The notes under the pieces were generated by a model that worked only from the letters and a program-made list of their open reading frames with translations, searched no databases and was not told the origin of the DNA. From contig NZ_JBQKKT010000025.1 in assembly GCF_052116585.1 (NCBI RefSeq), positions 1 through 36,182 on the forward strand: a stretch of 36,182 nt of DNA, written 5' to 3'. Shown here in pieces: positions 21,014-29,362 of this stretch; positions within the stretch are counted from its first letter, which is position 1; each line of letters starts with the position of its first letter. The position numbers and the translations under genes are program-made. Source of the stretch: Luteococcus sp052116585 (GTDB lineage Bacteria; Actinomycetota; Actinomycetes; Propionibacteriales; Propionibacteriaceae).

Positions 21014-22480
21014 CTACCCGAGCTGGCTGGGCGTCCACGGGAGACGCGACGAGGCGAAGGTGGATGACGCCGCCCTGCGCGGTTCGCTGGCCATACGCCT
21101 GATCAGCTCCTCGACACCGTCATCGTGTGTGGTCAGCGCATCGGAAACGGCAACCTGTCCGTCCGGCAGGTCATGGCAGGTAAAGCGCATCCAGTCGACC
21201 TGGTACTCGCGCCGATGACGCTGCGCGGCCGTGATGAAGGCTGCACGCACCAGGGCTCGGGTGCTGCTGGGCGGCCGGGCAGTGGCCTCCTGGTCAGCCC
21301 CCTCCGGGAGCCACCGGGCCACCTGGCCGCGCCGCTCTGCCAGGCGCGCCAAGCCCTGGGCGGGAACGATGTCGTGCCAGGCCAGGTCAAGCTGCGCCAG
21401 GCGCGGATCATCCTCGCGCATCCCGTGACGCGCCTGCTGCGCCAGGAGCAGACGCCGCTTGGCGATCCAGTCCACGGAGGCGGCCATTCGCTCCGGCTCA
21501 CCCCCCTCGAGGGCATCCAGGACCTGCCCCCACAGTCGGTGGACCCAGCCCAGTTCGTCGCCGTCGACGCAGTCCCCGGTTCGTTGCCAACAGGCACGCT
21601 GCACGGACAGTGCGTCGGCGCCGCGGGTGGTGACCGGACAGCGCCCGGTGAGATCGGCCGAGACCTCTCGAATCACCTGGCCGGCCTCGCCCACCGCCAG
21701 GTCAGCAAATCGCTCCCCGGACTCCACGGCCCGCAGGACGAGTTCCATGGAGCCGACTCTGAGCAGGGTGCTGTGGTCCAGCATCGTCGAGTCTCCGACG
21801 ATCACGTGCAGCCGTCGAAAGCGCTCAGCGTCGGCGTGGGGCTCGTCGCGCGTGTTGACCATCGGCCGGGACCGGGTGGTGGCCGATCCGAGGGGATCCC
21901 ACATGTGGGCGGCCCGCTGGGACATGAGGAAACGGCCCCGCCCCAACCGATCCCGTTCCCAGTGGCCAGCCCCGCAGATCAACTGTCGCGTGACCAGAAA
22001 GGGGACGAGCGCGTCGACCATCTGCTCCAGGCTTCCGGTCCGGGCCACCTGGAAGTTCTCGTGACTGCCATACGAATTGCCGTGGGAATCGACATTGTTC
22101 TTGAAGATGGACACCCGGCTGTCCAGCCCCTGCTCCAGGAGGCGCTCCCGGGTCCTGGCGGCGAGCTGCGCCAGCACCAGGTCCCCAGCCCGGTCCTGGG
22201 CCACCAGTTCGGCCAGGGTGGTGCATTCGGCCGTGGCGTATTCAGGATGTGAGCCAACATCCAGGTAGAGCCGGCCGCCATTGCGCAGGAAGACATTGGT
22301 GGCGGCATTCGCCTCCACCACCGGCTCGAAGAGGGCGCGAGCGGCCTCATCGGACGACAGGCGCCGCCAGGACAGAGGTCCGGCGACGCCGCCATCCAGC
22401 GGTCGCACCCGCACCTGGAGTCCGTATTCGGTCTCCAGGCCGCGTGGCCGCAGGGTCATCACCTCACCGTCGTTCGTCAC
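21014..22480 (-). CDS. pafA: Pup ligase (proteasome accessory factor A)
   Basis: 488 residues of the carboxylate-amine ligase type. Conserved parts are GLETEYG (Mg-binding Glu) near residue 14, NGGRLYLDVGSHPEYATAE containing the catalytic Asp, FKNNVDSHGNSYGSHEN, LVTRQLICGAGHWE, and SATTRSRPMVNTRDEPHAD. It joins the C-terminal Glu of Pup to lysines of target proteins. The pattern is PafA rather than the deamidase Dop. The GTG start overlaps the rluB stop (GTGA). Neither pup, dop, mpa nor the 20S proteasome genes are in the window, so whether tagged proteins are degraded here is unknown. Confidence 0.95.
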   Translation of the reverse strand: MTNDGEVMTLRPRGLETEYGLQVRVRPLDGGVAGPLSWRRLSSDEAARALFEPVVEANAATNVFLRNGGRLYLDVGSHPEYATAECTTLAELVAQDRAGDLVLAQLAARTRERLLEQGLDSRVSIFKNNVDSHGNSYGSHENFQVARTGSLEQMVDALVPFLVTRQLICGAGHWERDRLGRGRFLMSQRAAHMWDPLGSATTRSRPMVNTRDEPHADAERFRRLHVIVGDSTMLDHSTLLRVGSMELVLRAVESGERFADLAVGEAGQVIREVSADLTGRCPVTTRGADALSVQRACWQRTGDCVDGDELGWVHRLWGQVLDALEGGEPERMAASVDWIAKRRLLLAQQARHGMREDDPRLAQLDLAWHDIVPAQGLARLAERRGQVARWLPEGADQEATARPPSSTRALVRAAFITAAQRHRREYQVDWMRFTCHDLPDGQVAVSDALTTHDDGVEELIRRMASEPRRAASSTFASSRLPWTPSQLG

Positions 22481-23331
22481 ATGTCGACGAGGTCCAGCAG
22501 GGCACCCAGTTCGTCGCGCGTCAACTCACGGGCCTCACCGATCGGCAGCTGTCCCAGACGTACCGGGCCGATCGCGGTACGGCTCAGCTTGCGCACGGGG
22601 TGGGCAATGGAGTCCATCATGCGTCGCACGATGCGATTGCGACCCTCGTGCAGGGTCACCTCCACCAGCGAGCGGCTCTCGGAACGCATGACCAGCTTGA
22701 TCTTGTCCGGCTTCACCGGGCCGTCGTCAAGTCGCAGGCCCTTCTCCAGACGGCGCAGCGTCTTGTTGTCGAGCATGCCCTCGACCTCGGCCAGGTAGGT
22801 CTTGGGCACCTTGTGGCTTGGGTGCGCCATCCGGTGGGCGAACTCTCCATCATTCGTGAGCAGGATCAGCCCCTCGGTGTCGGTGTCCAGCCGACCGACG
22901 TGGAACAGGCGCAACTGCTGCCAGCTCTGCGTGTTGAATTCGATGTCACCCAGCGTCGGACGCCCCTCGGGGTCCTCCATCGTCGAGACCACGCCGCGGG
23001 GCTTGTTGACCACCAGATAGACGTGACGACGAGGCGGCGGGATGCGCATGCCGTCGACGCGGATCGTGTCGCGCTCGGGATGGACGCGCACTCCCTGCTC
23101 GGTGACCAGGGCGCCATTCACCTCGACACGACCGTTCTCGATCATGATCTCCGCATGGCGCCGCGAGGCCAGACCGGCCGCCGCCAGCACCTTCTGCAGA
23201 CGAACTCCCTCACCCATGCCGTCATCGGTCACGACGTCGTCGTGGTGATCGTCGTCGGGGTGATCGTCGTCGTGGTGCATGTCGTTGGGTACGTCGATGT
23301 CGTCGACCTCACGGCCGTCGGGCTCACTCAT
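22477..23331 (-). CDS. rluB: 23S rRNA pseudouridine synthase (RluB/RsuA family)
   Basis: 284 residues: an N-terminal Asp/His-rich stretch (residues 9-35, with DMHHDDDH and DDDHHDD), an S4 domain (VRLQKVLAAAGLASRRHAEIM), and the catalytic domain with VGRLDTDTEGLILLTNDGE, whose first Asp is the nucleophile. It makes pseudouridine in helix 89 of 23S rRNA in the best-known member. The ATG of MSEPDGREVDD has GGAAG before it and overlaps scpB by eight bases. The acidic-His extension is unusual and could bind metal. This scpA-scpB-rluB order is common. Confidence 0.94.
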   Translation of the reverse strand: MSEPDGREVDDIDVPNDMHHDDDHPDDDHHDDVVTDDGMGEGVRLQKVLAAAGLASRRHAEIMIENGRVEVNGALVTEQGVRVHPERDTIRVDGMRIPPPRRHVYLVVNKPRGVVSTMEDPEGRPTLGDIEFNTQSWQQLRLFHVGRLDTDTEGLILLTNDGEFAHRMAHPSHKVPKTYLAEVEGMLDNKTLRRLEKGLRLDDGPVKPDKIKLVMRSESRSLVEVTLHEGRNRIVRRMMDSIAHPVRKLSRTAIGPVRLGQLPIGEARELTRDELGALLDLVDM

Positions 23332-24061
23332 GGTCTTCCATTCCTTCGTGCGGCGCCGCATCATGATGCGCGTCACCGCTCTGGGCGTCAACGGACTCGT
23401 CGACACCATCCACGTCTACGGTAGCGGCCAGCTGTGACAATTCCTGCTCCAGGGCGGAGGCGTCCGGCAGGTGGGGCGCGAGCGGGGGCAGCTCTTCCAG
23501 GGACGAGAGTCCCATCCTCTCCAGGAAGTAGTCAGTGGTGCTGAAGACCGTGGCGCCGGTCTGCTCATCGGTTCCTGCCTCCGAGACCAGGCCACGCGCG
23601 AGGAGTGTTCGCACCACGCCGTCCACGTTCACCCCGCGCACAGCCGACACCCGGGCACGACTGATCGGTTGCAGGTAGGCGATCACGCTCAGGGTCTCCA
23701 GTGCCGCTTGGGAGAGCTTGTTCGACTGGCCGGAGACCACCCACGCACTGATGAGGTCGGCATGTTCCGCCCGCGTCCAGTACCGCCAGCCACCACCGAC
23801 CTTGCGCAACTCGAAGCCCCGTTCACTGCGGTCGTAGAAGTCGACGAGATTCGTCAACGCCAGTTCCACCACATCGACCGGCGCCTGCACCGCCTCGGCC
23901 AGCGTCGCGGTGGGCATGGCTTCCTCGGCCATCAGCAGCAGCGCCTCCAGCGCCCCTTCGAGCCGTTCGGCGCGCTCGGCACGCACACGTGGCGAGCCGT
24001 CTGCTGTCTCGTGCGCCCCCTGTTCGTCCACTGCGACCTCATTCCACTCGTTGTCACTCAC
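23324..24061 (-). CDS. scpB: Segregation and condensation protein B
   Basis: 245 residues with two winged helices: GALEALLLMAEEAMPTATLAEAV and KLSQAALETLSVIAYLQPISRARVSAVRG, then GLVSEAGTDEQTGATVFSTTDYFLERMGL. It binds the kleisin ScpA in the SMC condensin complex that compacts and separates chromosomes. The C-terminal tail is acidic and His-rich (GDAHHDAAPHEGMEDHE), like the N-terminus of the adjacent rluB product. The GTG start overlaps the scpA stop by four bases. Confidence 0.96.
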   Translation of the reverse strand: MSDNEWNEVAVDEQGAHETADGSPRVRAERAERLEGALEALLLMAEEAMPTATLAEAVQAPVDVVELALTNLVDFYDRSERGFELRKVGGGWRYWTRAEHADLISAWVVSGQSNKLSQAALETLSVIAYLQPISRARVSAVRGVNVDGVVRTLLARGLVSEAGTDEQTGATVFSTTDYFLERMGLSSLEELPPLAPHLPDASALEQELSQLAATVDVDGVDESVDAQSGDAHHDAAPHEGMEDHE

Positions 24062-24969
24062 TCGTCCTGCCCTCCGCTCCGCCCGTCATCCGGATCCACC
24101 ACAGGGCCGTCCGCTGCCTCGGAGAAAGCTCCGCCCTCACCGCTTCCGCCATCGAACTCGTCGCTGATCGTCACCTCGCCCTGGTCCTCGCCCGTCCAGC
24201 GGATCGTCAGCTCACCCAGTGGTGTCAACTGCTCGAAGACCACGGCCCGGTTGCGGTAGAGCTCCAGCAGGGCCAGGAAGCGTGCCACCGTCGTCAACCG
24301 GTCCGCGTCCCCGGTGAGCGCCCGGAAGGAGATGGTGCCCGAGCGGCGCAGTCGGTCCACCACCAAGCCGGCCTGCTCCTGAACACTGACGGTGGACCCG
24401 TGCAGGTGCTCCAGATTCACCTCCACCGCGGCAGGAGGCGTCATGGCGCGGGCGGCGATCTCGGCGAACTGGTGCGGAGTGGCTCGGATCTGCACCTCCG
24501 GGAGCAACCCGGCGAAGCGGGGCTCCAGTGCTCCGGGTCGAGCGAATCGTCGCGTCTCTGACTCCAGACGCGTGGCGAAGGCCCCGCTGACCAGCTTGAA
24601 GGCCCGGTACTGCAGGAGCCGGGCGAACAGCAGGTCCCGCGCCTCCAACAAGGCCAGGTCGTCTGCATCCTCCACTTCCCCCTGGGGCAGCAGGCGGGCA
24701 GCCTTCAGGTCCAGGAGCGTCGCCGCCACCACCAGGAAGGAACTCGTCTGGTCCAGATCCCAGACCTCCCCGCCGGCCTTCACATACGCGATGAACTCGT
24801 CGGTCACCCGGCTCAGCGCGATCTGCGTGACATCCATCTTGTGCCGGCTGATCAACTGCAGCAGCAGGTCGAAGGGCCCCTCGAAGTTGTCCAGCACCAC
24901 GGTGAACCCGTGTTGCCCGGGGGCGGTCTCGTCATCGGGCAGGGCCGAACCGTCAGCGAGCCGCGCCAC
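24058..24969 (-). CDS. scpA: Segregation and condensation protein A (kleisin)
   Basis: 303 residues. The N-terminal part FTVVLDNFEGPFDLLLQLISRHKMDVTQI is the SMC-head binding region, and the C-terminal winged helix includes RFLALLELYRNRAVVFEQ. It bridges the two SMC heads and holds ScpB. The GTG start has GAGGA five bases upstream, within the end of the preceding gene. Together with scpB, the RHH-like gene and parA it forms a continuous chromosome-segregation operon. Confidence 0.96.
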   Translation of the reverse strand: MARLADGSALPDDETAPGQHGFTVVLDNFEGPFDLLLQLISRHKMDVTQIALSRVTDEFIAYVKAGGEVWDLDQTSSFLVVAATLLDLKAARLLPQGEVEDADDLALLEARDLLFARLLQYRAFKLVSGAFATRLESETRRFARPGALEPRFAGLLPEVQIRATPHQFAEIAARAMTPPAAVEVNLEHLHGSTVSVQEQAGLVVDRLRRSGTISFRALTGDADRLTTVARFLALLELYRNRAVVFEQLTPLGELTIRWTGEDQGEVTISDEFDGGSGEGGAFSEAADGPVVDPDDGRSGGQDE

Positions 24970-24970
24970 G

Positions 24971-25492
24971 TCAGTCCTCGTTCAGACGGCGCACCAATGC
25001 GGACTCGGCACCATGCGCCGCCAGATCCGCCATGGCGAGGGCGATCGACTCCCGCACGATCCGGCCGCGGTCCACGGCCAGGTCATGATCTCCGCGCAAT
25101 TCAAGCCGGGCGTGTTCCAGGGCCATCAGTTCGTCACGACTCACATAGACGGTGATCTTCTCGTCGTGCCGGACACGACCAGACGCCGCCCGAGGGCCCT
25201 GCTTCCGACCGGTCGAGCGATTCGCGGAAGCCGACGGCCTGTCACCCGACGCGTCCTCGACAACCCCGGATGGCCGTGCTGGTTCGACAGCGGCCTGATC
25301 GGCGACGGTCTGTCGAGCCGCTGTCTTCCTGGCCGCGGCCTTGCGAGTCCTGGCCGGCGGGGACTGGGGGACGGTCGGCTGCTCGTTCGGGACAGCCATT
25401 GGATCGGTCGTGCCGGGACCGAGATCAAGATCGGGTGCGCTGGTGGGACGAAAGAGTTCGGAGGCACCCGGGAGGCTCACGCGCCGTGGCAT
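24971..25492 (-). CDS. Ribbon-helix-helix-like protein between parA and scpA
   Basis: 173 residues. The N-terminal 100 or so residues are disordered and rich in Pro, Ala, Lys and Arg (RTRKAAARKTAARQ). The C-terminus has a short strand, KITVYVSRDEL, followed by two helices (MALEHARLELRG and GRIVRESIALAMADLAAHG). This is the strand-helix-helix outline of RHH DNA-binding domains. The ATG overlaps parA by 16 bases, and scpA begins one base after its stop. RHH proteins act as centromere-binding partners of ParA ATPases in many plasmid systems, so a ParA partner role is plausible. This is inference from outline and position. Confidence 0.75.
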   Translation of the reverse strand: MPRRVSLPGASELFRPTSAPDLDLGPGTTDPMAVPNEQPTVPQSPPARTRKAAARKTAARQTVADQAAVEPARPSGVVEDASGDRPSASANRSTGRKQGPRAASGRVRHDEKITVYVSRDELMALEHARLELRGDHDLAVDRGRIVRESIALAMADLAAHGAESALVRRLNED

Positions 25493-26409
25493 CGAGCCAG
25501 AACCTCCTTGGCCAGCTGACGGTAGGCAGCAGCACCCGGGGATGACGACGCATAGGTGGTGATCGGCTCACCGGCCACGGTGGTCTCCGGGAACTTGATG
25601 GTGCGCTTGATGACGGTGTGGAAGACCTGCTCGCCGAAGGCGTCGACGACGCGTTCCAGGACCTCCCGCGAGTGCAGCGTCCGCCCGTCGTACATCGTGC
25701 CCAGAATGCCGAGGATTTCCAGCTTCGGGTTCAACCGCTCCTGCACCTTGCTGATGGTGTCCGTCAGCAGCGCGATCCCACGCAGCGCGAAGAACTCACA
25801 CTCGAGCGGCATCAGGACGTAGTTGGAAGCGGTCAGCGCATTGATGGTGAGCAGTCCGAGGGACGGCGCGCAGTCGATGAGGATGACGTCGTACTGGTCC
25901 TCCACCTTCTCCAGCACCCGCAGCAGGGTCTGCTCACGGGCCACCTCACTGACCAGCTGCACCTCCGCGGCCGACAGGTCAATGTTCGACGGAAGGATGT
26001 CCAGACCGTCGACGATGCTCGGCTGGATCACCTCCTGCGGCGTGTACTCGCGGCTCAGCAGCAGGTTGTAGATGCTGGTCTCCAGCGTGTGCGGATTGAT
26101 GCCCAGACCAACGCTGAGGGAGCCCTGCGGATCGAAGTCCACCAGCAAGACCCGGCGTCCGGTCTCCACCAGGGCCGCCCCCAGGTTGATGGTCGTCGTG
26201 GTCTTGCCGACGCCACCCTTCTGGTTCACATTGCTGATCACGATGGCCTTCTTGGGGCCGGGCTGCGGCGGGGTGGGTTCCGGCAGGTGGGGGAAGGGAC
26301 GGCCCGTGGGATCCTCCTCGCCGGCCGGGGTCTGCACGTCATTGCGGCGGGACGTGCTCTCCGGGGTGGCGTCGAACTGGTCGGAGGTGTGGTTCTCGGT
26401 GGACTCCAC
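25477..26409 (-). CDS. parA: ParA/Soj-type chromosome partition ATPase
   Basis: 310 residues with a polar extension of about 52 residues, then the deviant Walker A NQKGGVGKTTTTINLGAAL (KGGVGKT at 64-70), Walker A' DFDPQGSLSVGLG, and Walker B VILIDCAPSLGLLTINAL. It is an ATP-dependent DNA-binding switch for positioning DNA. It heads the operon parA-RHH-scpA-scpB. The GTG start has AAAGG seven bases before it. This is not the ParA of the classic oriC parAB pair, since no parB, gidB or rnpA is adjacent. It matches the second ParA-like ATPase found next to scpAB in actinobacteria. Confidence 0.95.
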   Translation of the reverse strand: MESTENHTSDQFDATPESTSRRNDVQTPAGEEDPTGRPFPHLPEPTPPQPGPKKAIVISNVNQKGGVGKTTTTINLGAALVETGRRVLLVDFDPQGSLSVGLGINPHTLETSIYNLLLSREYTPQEVIQPSIVDGLDILPSNIDLSAAEVQLVSEVAREQTLLRVLEKVEDQYDVILIDCAPSLGLLTINALTASNYVLMPLECEFFALRGIALLTDTISKVQERLNPKLEILGILGTMYDGRTLHSREVLERVVDAFGEQVFHTVIKRTIKFPETTVAGEPITTYASSSPGAAAYRQLAKEVLARCHGA

Positions 26410-26488
26410 TGTGTGCCTTTCACGCGATGCAGCTGGGATGGTGACTGGCCAGGCCAGACCCCCAGCCTAGTACGCGATCGACGCAGAA

Positions 26489-26504
26489 GGTCGACATGTC
26501 GTCC
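26489..26504. promoter_or_regulatory. Near-palindrome between xerD and parA
   Basis: A 16-base symmetrical site with a perfect CGACATGTCG core flanked by GG and CC, one mismatch pair, lies in the 104-base gap upstream of parA. TACTAGGCT, which holds a possible -10 (TAGGCT), is about 20 bases downstream on the minus strand. It may be an operator of the partition operon; no regulator is identified. Confidence 0.4.
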
Positions 26505-26513
26505 ACCCAGGGC

Positions 26514-27473
26514 TCACCGAGCCCGGGGGTGCGCCTGCTGGTAGACCTCACGCAGGTGCTCCACCGTCACGAGCGTGTAGATCTGCGTCGTCGTGACCGA
26601 CGCGTGTCCCAGCAACTCCTGCACCACGCGGACATCGGCCCCGCCGTCGAGCAGATGGGTGGCAAAGGAGTGCCGCAAGCTGTGCGGACTCACCTCCACA
26701 TCGAGTCCGGCACCGCGGGCCACCTTCTGCAGTGCGAACCATGCACTCTGCCGGCTCAGCCGGCGGCCCAGGCTGTTCAGGAGCAGGGCTGGACCGGGCG
26801 TCGCCGCGCGCTCCTGCCAGGCCGGTCTCCCCCGCACCAGCCAGGCTTCCACGGCGCTGCGGGCAAAACTCCCCAGTGGCACCACACGCTCCTTGTTCCC
26901 CTTGCCCAGCAGCCGCAATCCTGCATCTGGACTGGCCAGTACACGGGCCACGTCGTCCACGTCCAGATCACAGATCTCACTGATGCGGGCACCCGTGCCG
27001 TAGAGGAGTTCCAGAAGCGCACGATCCCTCAGCCCTTCCACTGACTCGGGGTCAGGCGACTCCAACAGGGCCTGGACCTGCTCGACGGACAGCGCCTTGG
27101 GAAGCCGGGTGCCCTGCTTGGGCGGCCGGATGTCGGCAACCACGTCCTCACCAGCGAGGCCGTCCTCGACAGCGAATCTGTGCAGGTTGCGAACCGTGAC
27201 GACGCATCGGGCGACGCTGGCTGGGGCAAGTGGCGAGTGATCGGCATCCCCGGTGGCCAGCCACGCCTGGAAGGCCTGCACATCCGGAGCGGCGATCTGC
27301 TCGAAGTCGTCGACACCACGCAGGCTAAGGAACTGGGAGTAGCGCACCAGATCGCGTCGATAGGCGTCGCGCGTGTTCGACGACAGGCCGCGCTCCACCG
27401 CCAGGTGGTCCAGCCACAGGGGCGCGACGCGCGCCAGAGGCCCCCAGTCGACGGGGGACGGGGCGGGGCTCAC
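26514..27473 (-). CDS. xerD: Site-specific tyrosine recombinase XerD
   Basis: 319 residues. An N-terminal core-binding SAM-like domain (WLDHLAVERGLSSNTRDAYR) is followed by the catalytic domain with all six residues in place: Arg163 (GTGARISEICD), Lys194 (GKGNKERVVP), His264 and Arg267 (SPHSLRHSFATH), His290 (LLGHASVTT) and Tyr299 (TQIYT). With XerC it resolves chromosome dimers at dif. The GTG start overlaps the stop of the NUDIX gene (GTGA), so the longer upstream frame was rejected. Confidence 0.95.
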   Translation of the reverse strand: MSPAPSPVDWGPLARVAPLWLDHLAVERGLSSNTRDAYRRDLVRYSQFLSLRGVDDFEQIAAPDVQAFQAWLATGDADHSPLAPASVARCVVTVRNLHRFAVEDGLAGEDVVADIRPPKQGTRLPKALSVEQVQALLESPDPESVEGLRDRALLELLYGTGARISEICDLDVDDVARVLASPDAGLRLLGKGNKERVVPLGSFARSAVEAWLVRGRPAWQERAATPGPALLLNSLGRRLSRQSAWFALQKVARGAGLDVEVSPHSLRHSFATHLLDGGADVRVVQELLGHASVTTTQIYTLVTVEHLREVYQQAHPRAR

Positions 27474-28135
27474 GATTCCATGGCCGCGCGCTCGTCGCGC
27501 CGGAGAGCCCACTGGTCTCGAGCCGGCCAGGGTGCGTCGGCGGGCCGTAGGGCGTCGATTCGTCCGGACAGGATGGCCGTCTGCAGCGCCAGCGTGCCGC
27601 TCACCATGGTCGGTGACTGGACTGTCCCGGCAAGAACCTGCTCCACCAGGTCATCCAGTGCCACCCAGTGGATCTCCATGTGTGCCTCCTCGTCCTCCAC
27701 GACGAAGTCGGCGGGCCGAGGCGCTGGTGACAGGCACCGCGCCAGATAGATCCGGATGGACTCCTCGCAGCCGCCGGGCGTGGTGAACAGGTCCACCAGC
27801 ACTCGCCAGTCCTCGGCCTGGAGCAGTGCCTCCTCAGCCAGTTCGCGCTGCGCCGCAGCCAGGTAGGACTCGCCATCGGCATCCAACAGACCCGCCGGCG
27901 GTTCCACCAGCTTCATGGCCACCGGGTGGCGGTACTGGTGCACCACCGCGATGCGGTTCTCGTCGTCGAGAGCCATCACCGCCACCGCTCCGGGGTGCGT
28001 CAGGTACTGCCGGGTGAACCGGGGCCCGCTCGGCGGGAGGATGTCGTCCTCCACGAAGGTGCACACGCGTCCGCTGCCAAGCAGCCGATGCCCGGCGATC
28101 GGCCAGAACTCGGGGCGGTCCAGCGGCATGGTCAT
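27470..28135 (-). CDS. NUDIX hydrolase, ADP-ribose pyrophosphatase type
   Basis: 221 residues. The NUDIX box is GLLDADGE followed by YLAAAQRELAEEALL. The spacing has one extra residue, as in related actinobacterial ADP-ribose pyrophosphatases, and the usual Gly near the end of the box is Leu. Preceding conserved parts are VAVVHQYRHPV and LVEPPAG. It probably splits ADP-ribose into AMP and ribose 5-phosphate. The ATG (MTMPLDRPEFW) has AGGAGAG in front. It is coupled to xerD, as in other actinobacteria. Confidence 0.92.
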   Translation of the reverse strand: MTMPLDRPEFWPIAGHRLLGSGRVCTFVEDDILPPSGPRFTRQYLTHPGAVAVMALDDENRIAVVHQYRHPVAMKLVEPPAGLLDADGESYLAAAQRELAEEALLQAEDWRVLVDLFTTPGGCEESIRIYLARCLSPAPRPADFVVEDEEAHMEIHWVALDDLVEQVLAGTVQSPTMVSGTLALQTAILSGRIDALRPADAPWPARDQWALRRDERAAMES

Positions 28136-28150
28136 GGTCTCTCCTGTCTG

Positions 28151-28201
28151 TCCCGTTCGCGGGATCCCGGCGCGGGTTCTCGTCCAGTCTCCACCAGTCT
28201 C
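28151..28201. promoter_or_regulatory. Divergent promoter region: TTCG hairpin and direct repeat
   Basis: TCCCG-TTCG-CGGGA at 28151-28164 is a 5-bp stem with the very stable UUCG loop if transcribed on the plus strand. CCAGTCTC occurs at 28184-28191 and 28194-28201, exactly ten bases apart, about one helical turn. Both lie between the divergent NUDIX and DNA ligase genes and could be binding sites. No clear promoter hexamers were found. Confidence 0.35.
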
Positions 28202-28274
28202 TCGCCACGAGTGACTGCACGAGCACGGCCACGCCGCCCTCGCGCCGGGGCAACCGCCTGCCAGACTGGGGGTC

Positions 28275-29333
28275 ATGTCGCTTCCGATCGAGCTGCCCAT
28301 CGCCCCAATGCTCGCCAAGGCCGCCAGCAGCATTCCCGCCGCGGACTCCACGCCCGGCGGCTGGAGTTACGAGCCCAAGTGGGATGGCTTCCGCTGCATC
28401 GTCTGCCGCGATGGTGACCAGGTGCAGCTCCTCAGCCGGTCGAAGAAGCCGATGGACCGATACTTCCCGGAGGTGCTGGAACTGGTGCTCTCCGCGCTGC
28501 CCCAACGCTGCATCATCGACGCGGAGTTGGTCGTCCGGATTGGCGAGGAAGGCTCCCAGAAGCTGGACTGGGACGCGATCAGTGCCCGGATCCACCCGGC
28601 TGCCTCGCGCATCGAACGACTGTCCCAGGAGACCCCCGCCGAGCTGGTGTGCTTCGACCTCCTGGCCCTGGGCGACGAGGACCTCACGGCTCTCGGCTAC
28701 CGGGAACGCCGGGCACGTCTGGAGCAGGTCTTCGAGGGCATCACCTCCCCCGCGATCCACCTGACCCGCGTCACCAGGAGCCAGGCACAGGCCCAGGACT
28801 GGTTCGAGCGATTTGAGGGCGCTGGTCTGGACGGCGTCGTCGCGAAGCGCAATGAGGACCCCTACGAGCAGAACAAGCGGACGATGGTCAAGATCAAGCA
28901 CAAGCGCACCGCCGAGGCCGTCGTGATCGGCTACCGGGTGCACAAGTCCGGACAGGGCGTCGGCTCGCTGCTGCTCGGCATGTACGACGGGACTGAGTTG
29001 GTGCCCGTCGGCGGCATCGGCTCGTTCACCGCAGCGCGGCGCACCAGCCTGGCGGAGGAGCTCCAGCCGCTCGTCCTGCGCACGGCGGAGGGCGATGTCG
29101 CGGAGGCGAGCAAACAGCGTTCCCGATTCACCTCCGCCGCCGATGCTGCCTATGTGCCACTCAGGCCGGAGCTCGTGGTGGAGGTGGCCTTCGACCAGCT
29201 GGAGGGTCGCCGCTTCCGGCATGCCGTGACGCTGCTGCGCTGGCGGCCGGATCGCGACCCCCGGAGCTGCCTGCTGGACCAGGTGGAGCGTCCCATCGCC
29301 CACGACCTCTCGGAGGTCTTCACCAGCCCGTGA
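28275..29333 (+). CDS. ATP-dependent DNA ligase, LigC-like
   Basis: 352 residues. Motif I is YEPKWDGFR with the AMP-accepting Lys35. Motif III is in AELVCFDLLALG, motif IV is DGVVAKR, and motif V is VKIKHKRTAEAVVIGYR. An OB-fold follows (GVGSLLLGMYDG). It matches the single-unit ATP-dependent ligases (LigC type) of mycobacteria that assist base-excision repair and end joining beside the NAD-dependent LigA. No Ku or primase gene is adjacent. GGGGG precedes the ATG. It is divergent from the NUDIX gene and converges on recN. Confidence 0.93.
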   Translation: MSLPIELPIAPMLAKAASSIPAADSTPGGWSYEPKWDGFRCIVCRDGDQVQLLSRSKKPMDRYFPEVLELVLSALPQRCIIDAELVVRIGEEGSQKLDWDAISARIHPAASRIERLSQETPAELVCFDLLALGDEDLTALGYRERRARLEQVFEGITSPAIHLTRVTRSQAQAQDWFERFEGAGLDGVVAKRNEDPYEQNKRTMVKIKHKRTAEAVVIGYRVHKSGQGVGSLLLGMYDGTELVPVGGIGSFTAARRTSLAEELQPLVLRTAEGDVAEASKQRSRFTSAADAAYVPLRPELVVEVAFDQLEGRRFRHAVTLLRWRPDRDPRSCLLDQVERPIAHDLSEVFTSP

Positions 29334-29342
29334 CCGACTGAT

Positions 29343-29361
29343 GCCCGTCGTCGAGACGGGC
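29343..29361. terminator. Bidirectional terminator between ligase gene and recN
   Basis: GCCCGTC (29343-29349), loop GTCGA, and GACGGGC (29355-29361) make a perfect 7-bp stem exactly between the two convergent stop codons (29333 and 29363). It probably serves both directions, and no T-run is needed on the GC-rich side. Confidence 0.65.
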
Positions 29362-29362
29362 C

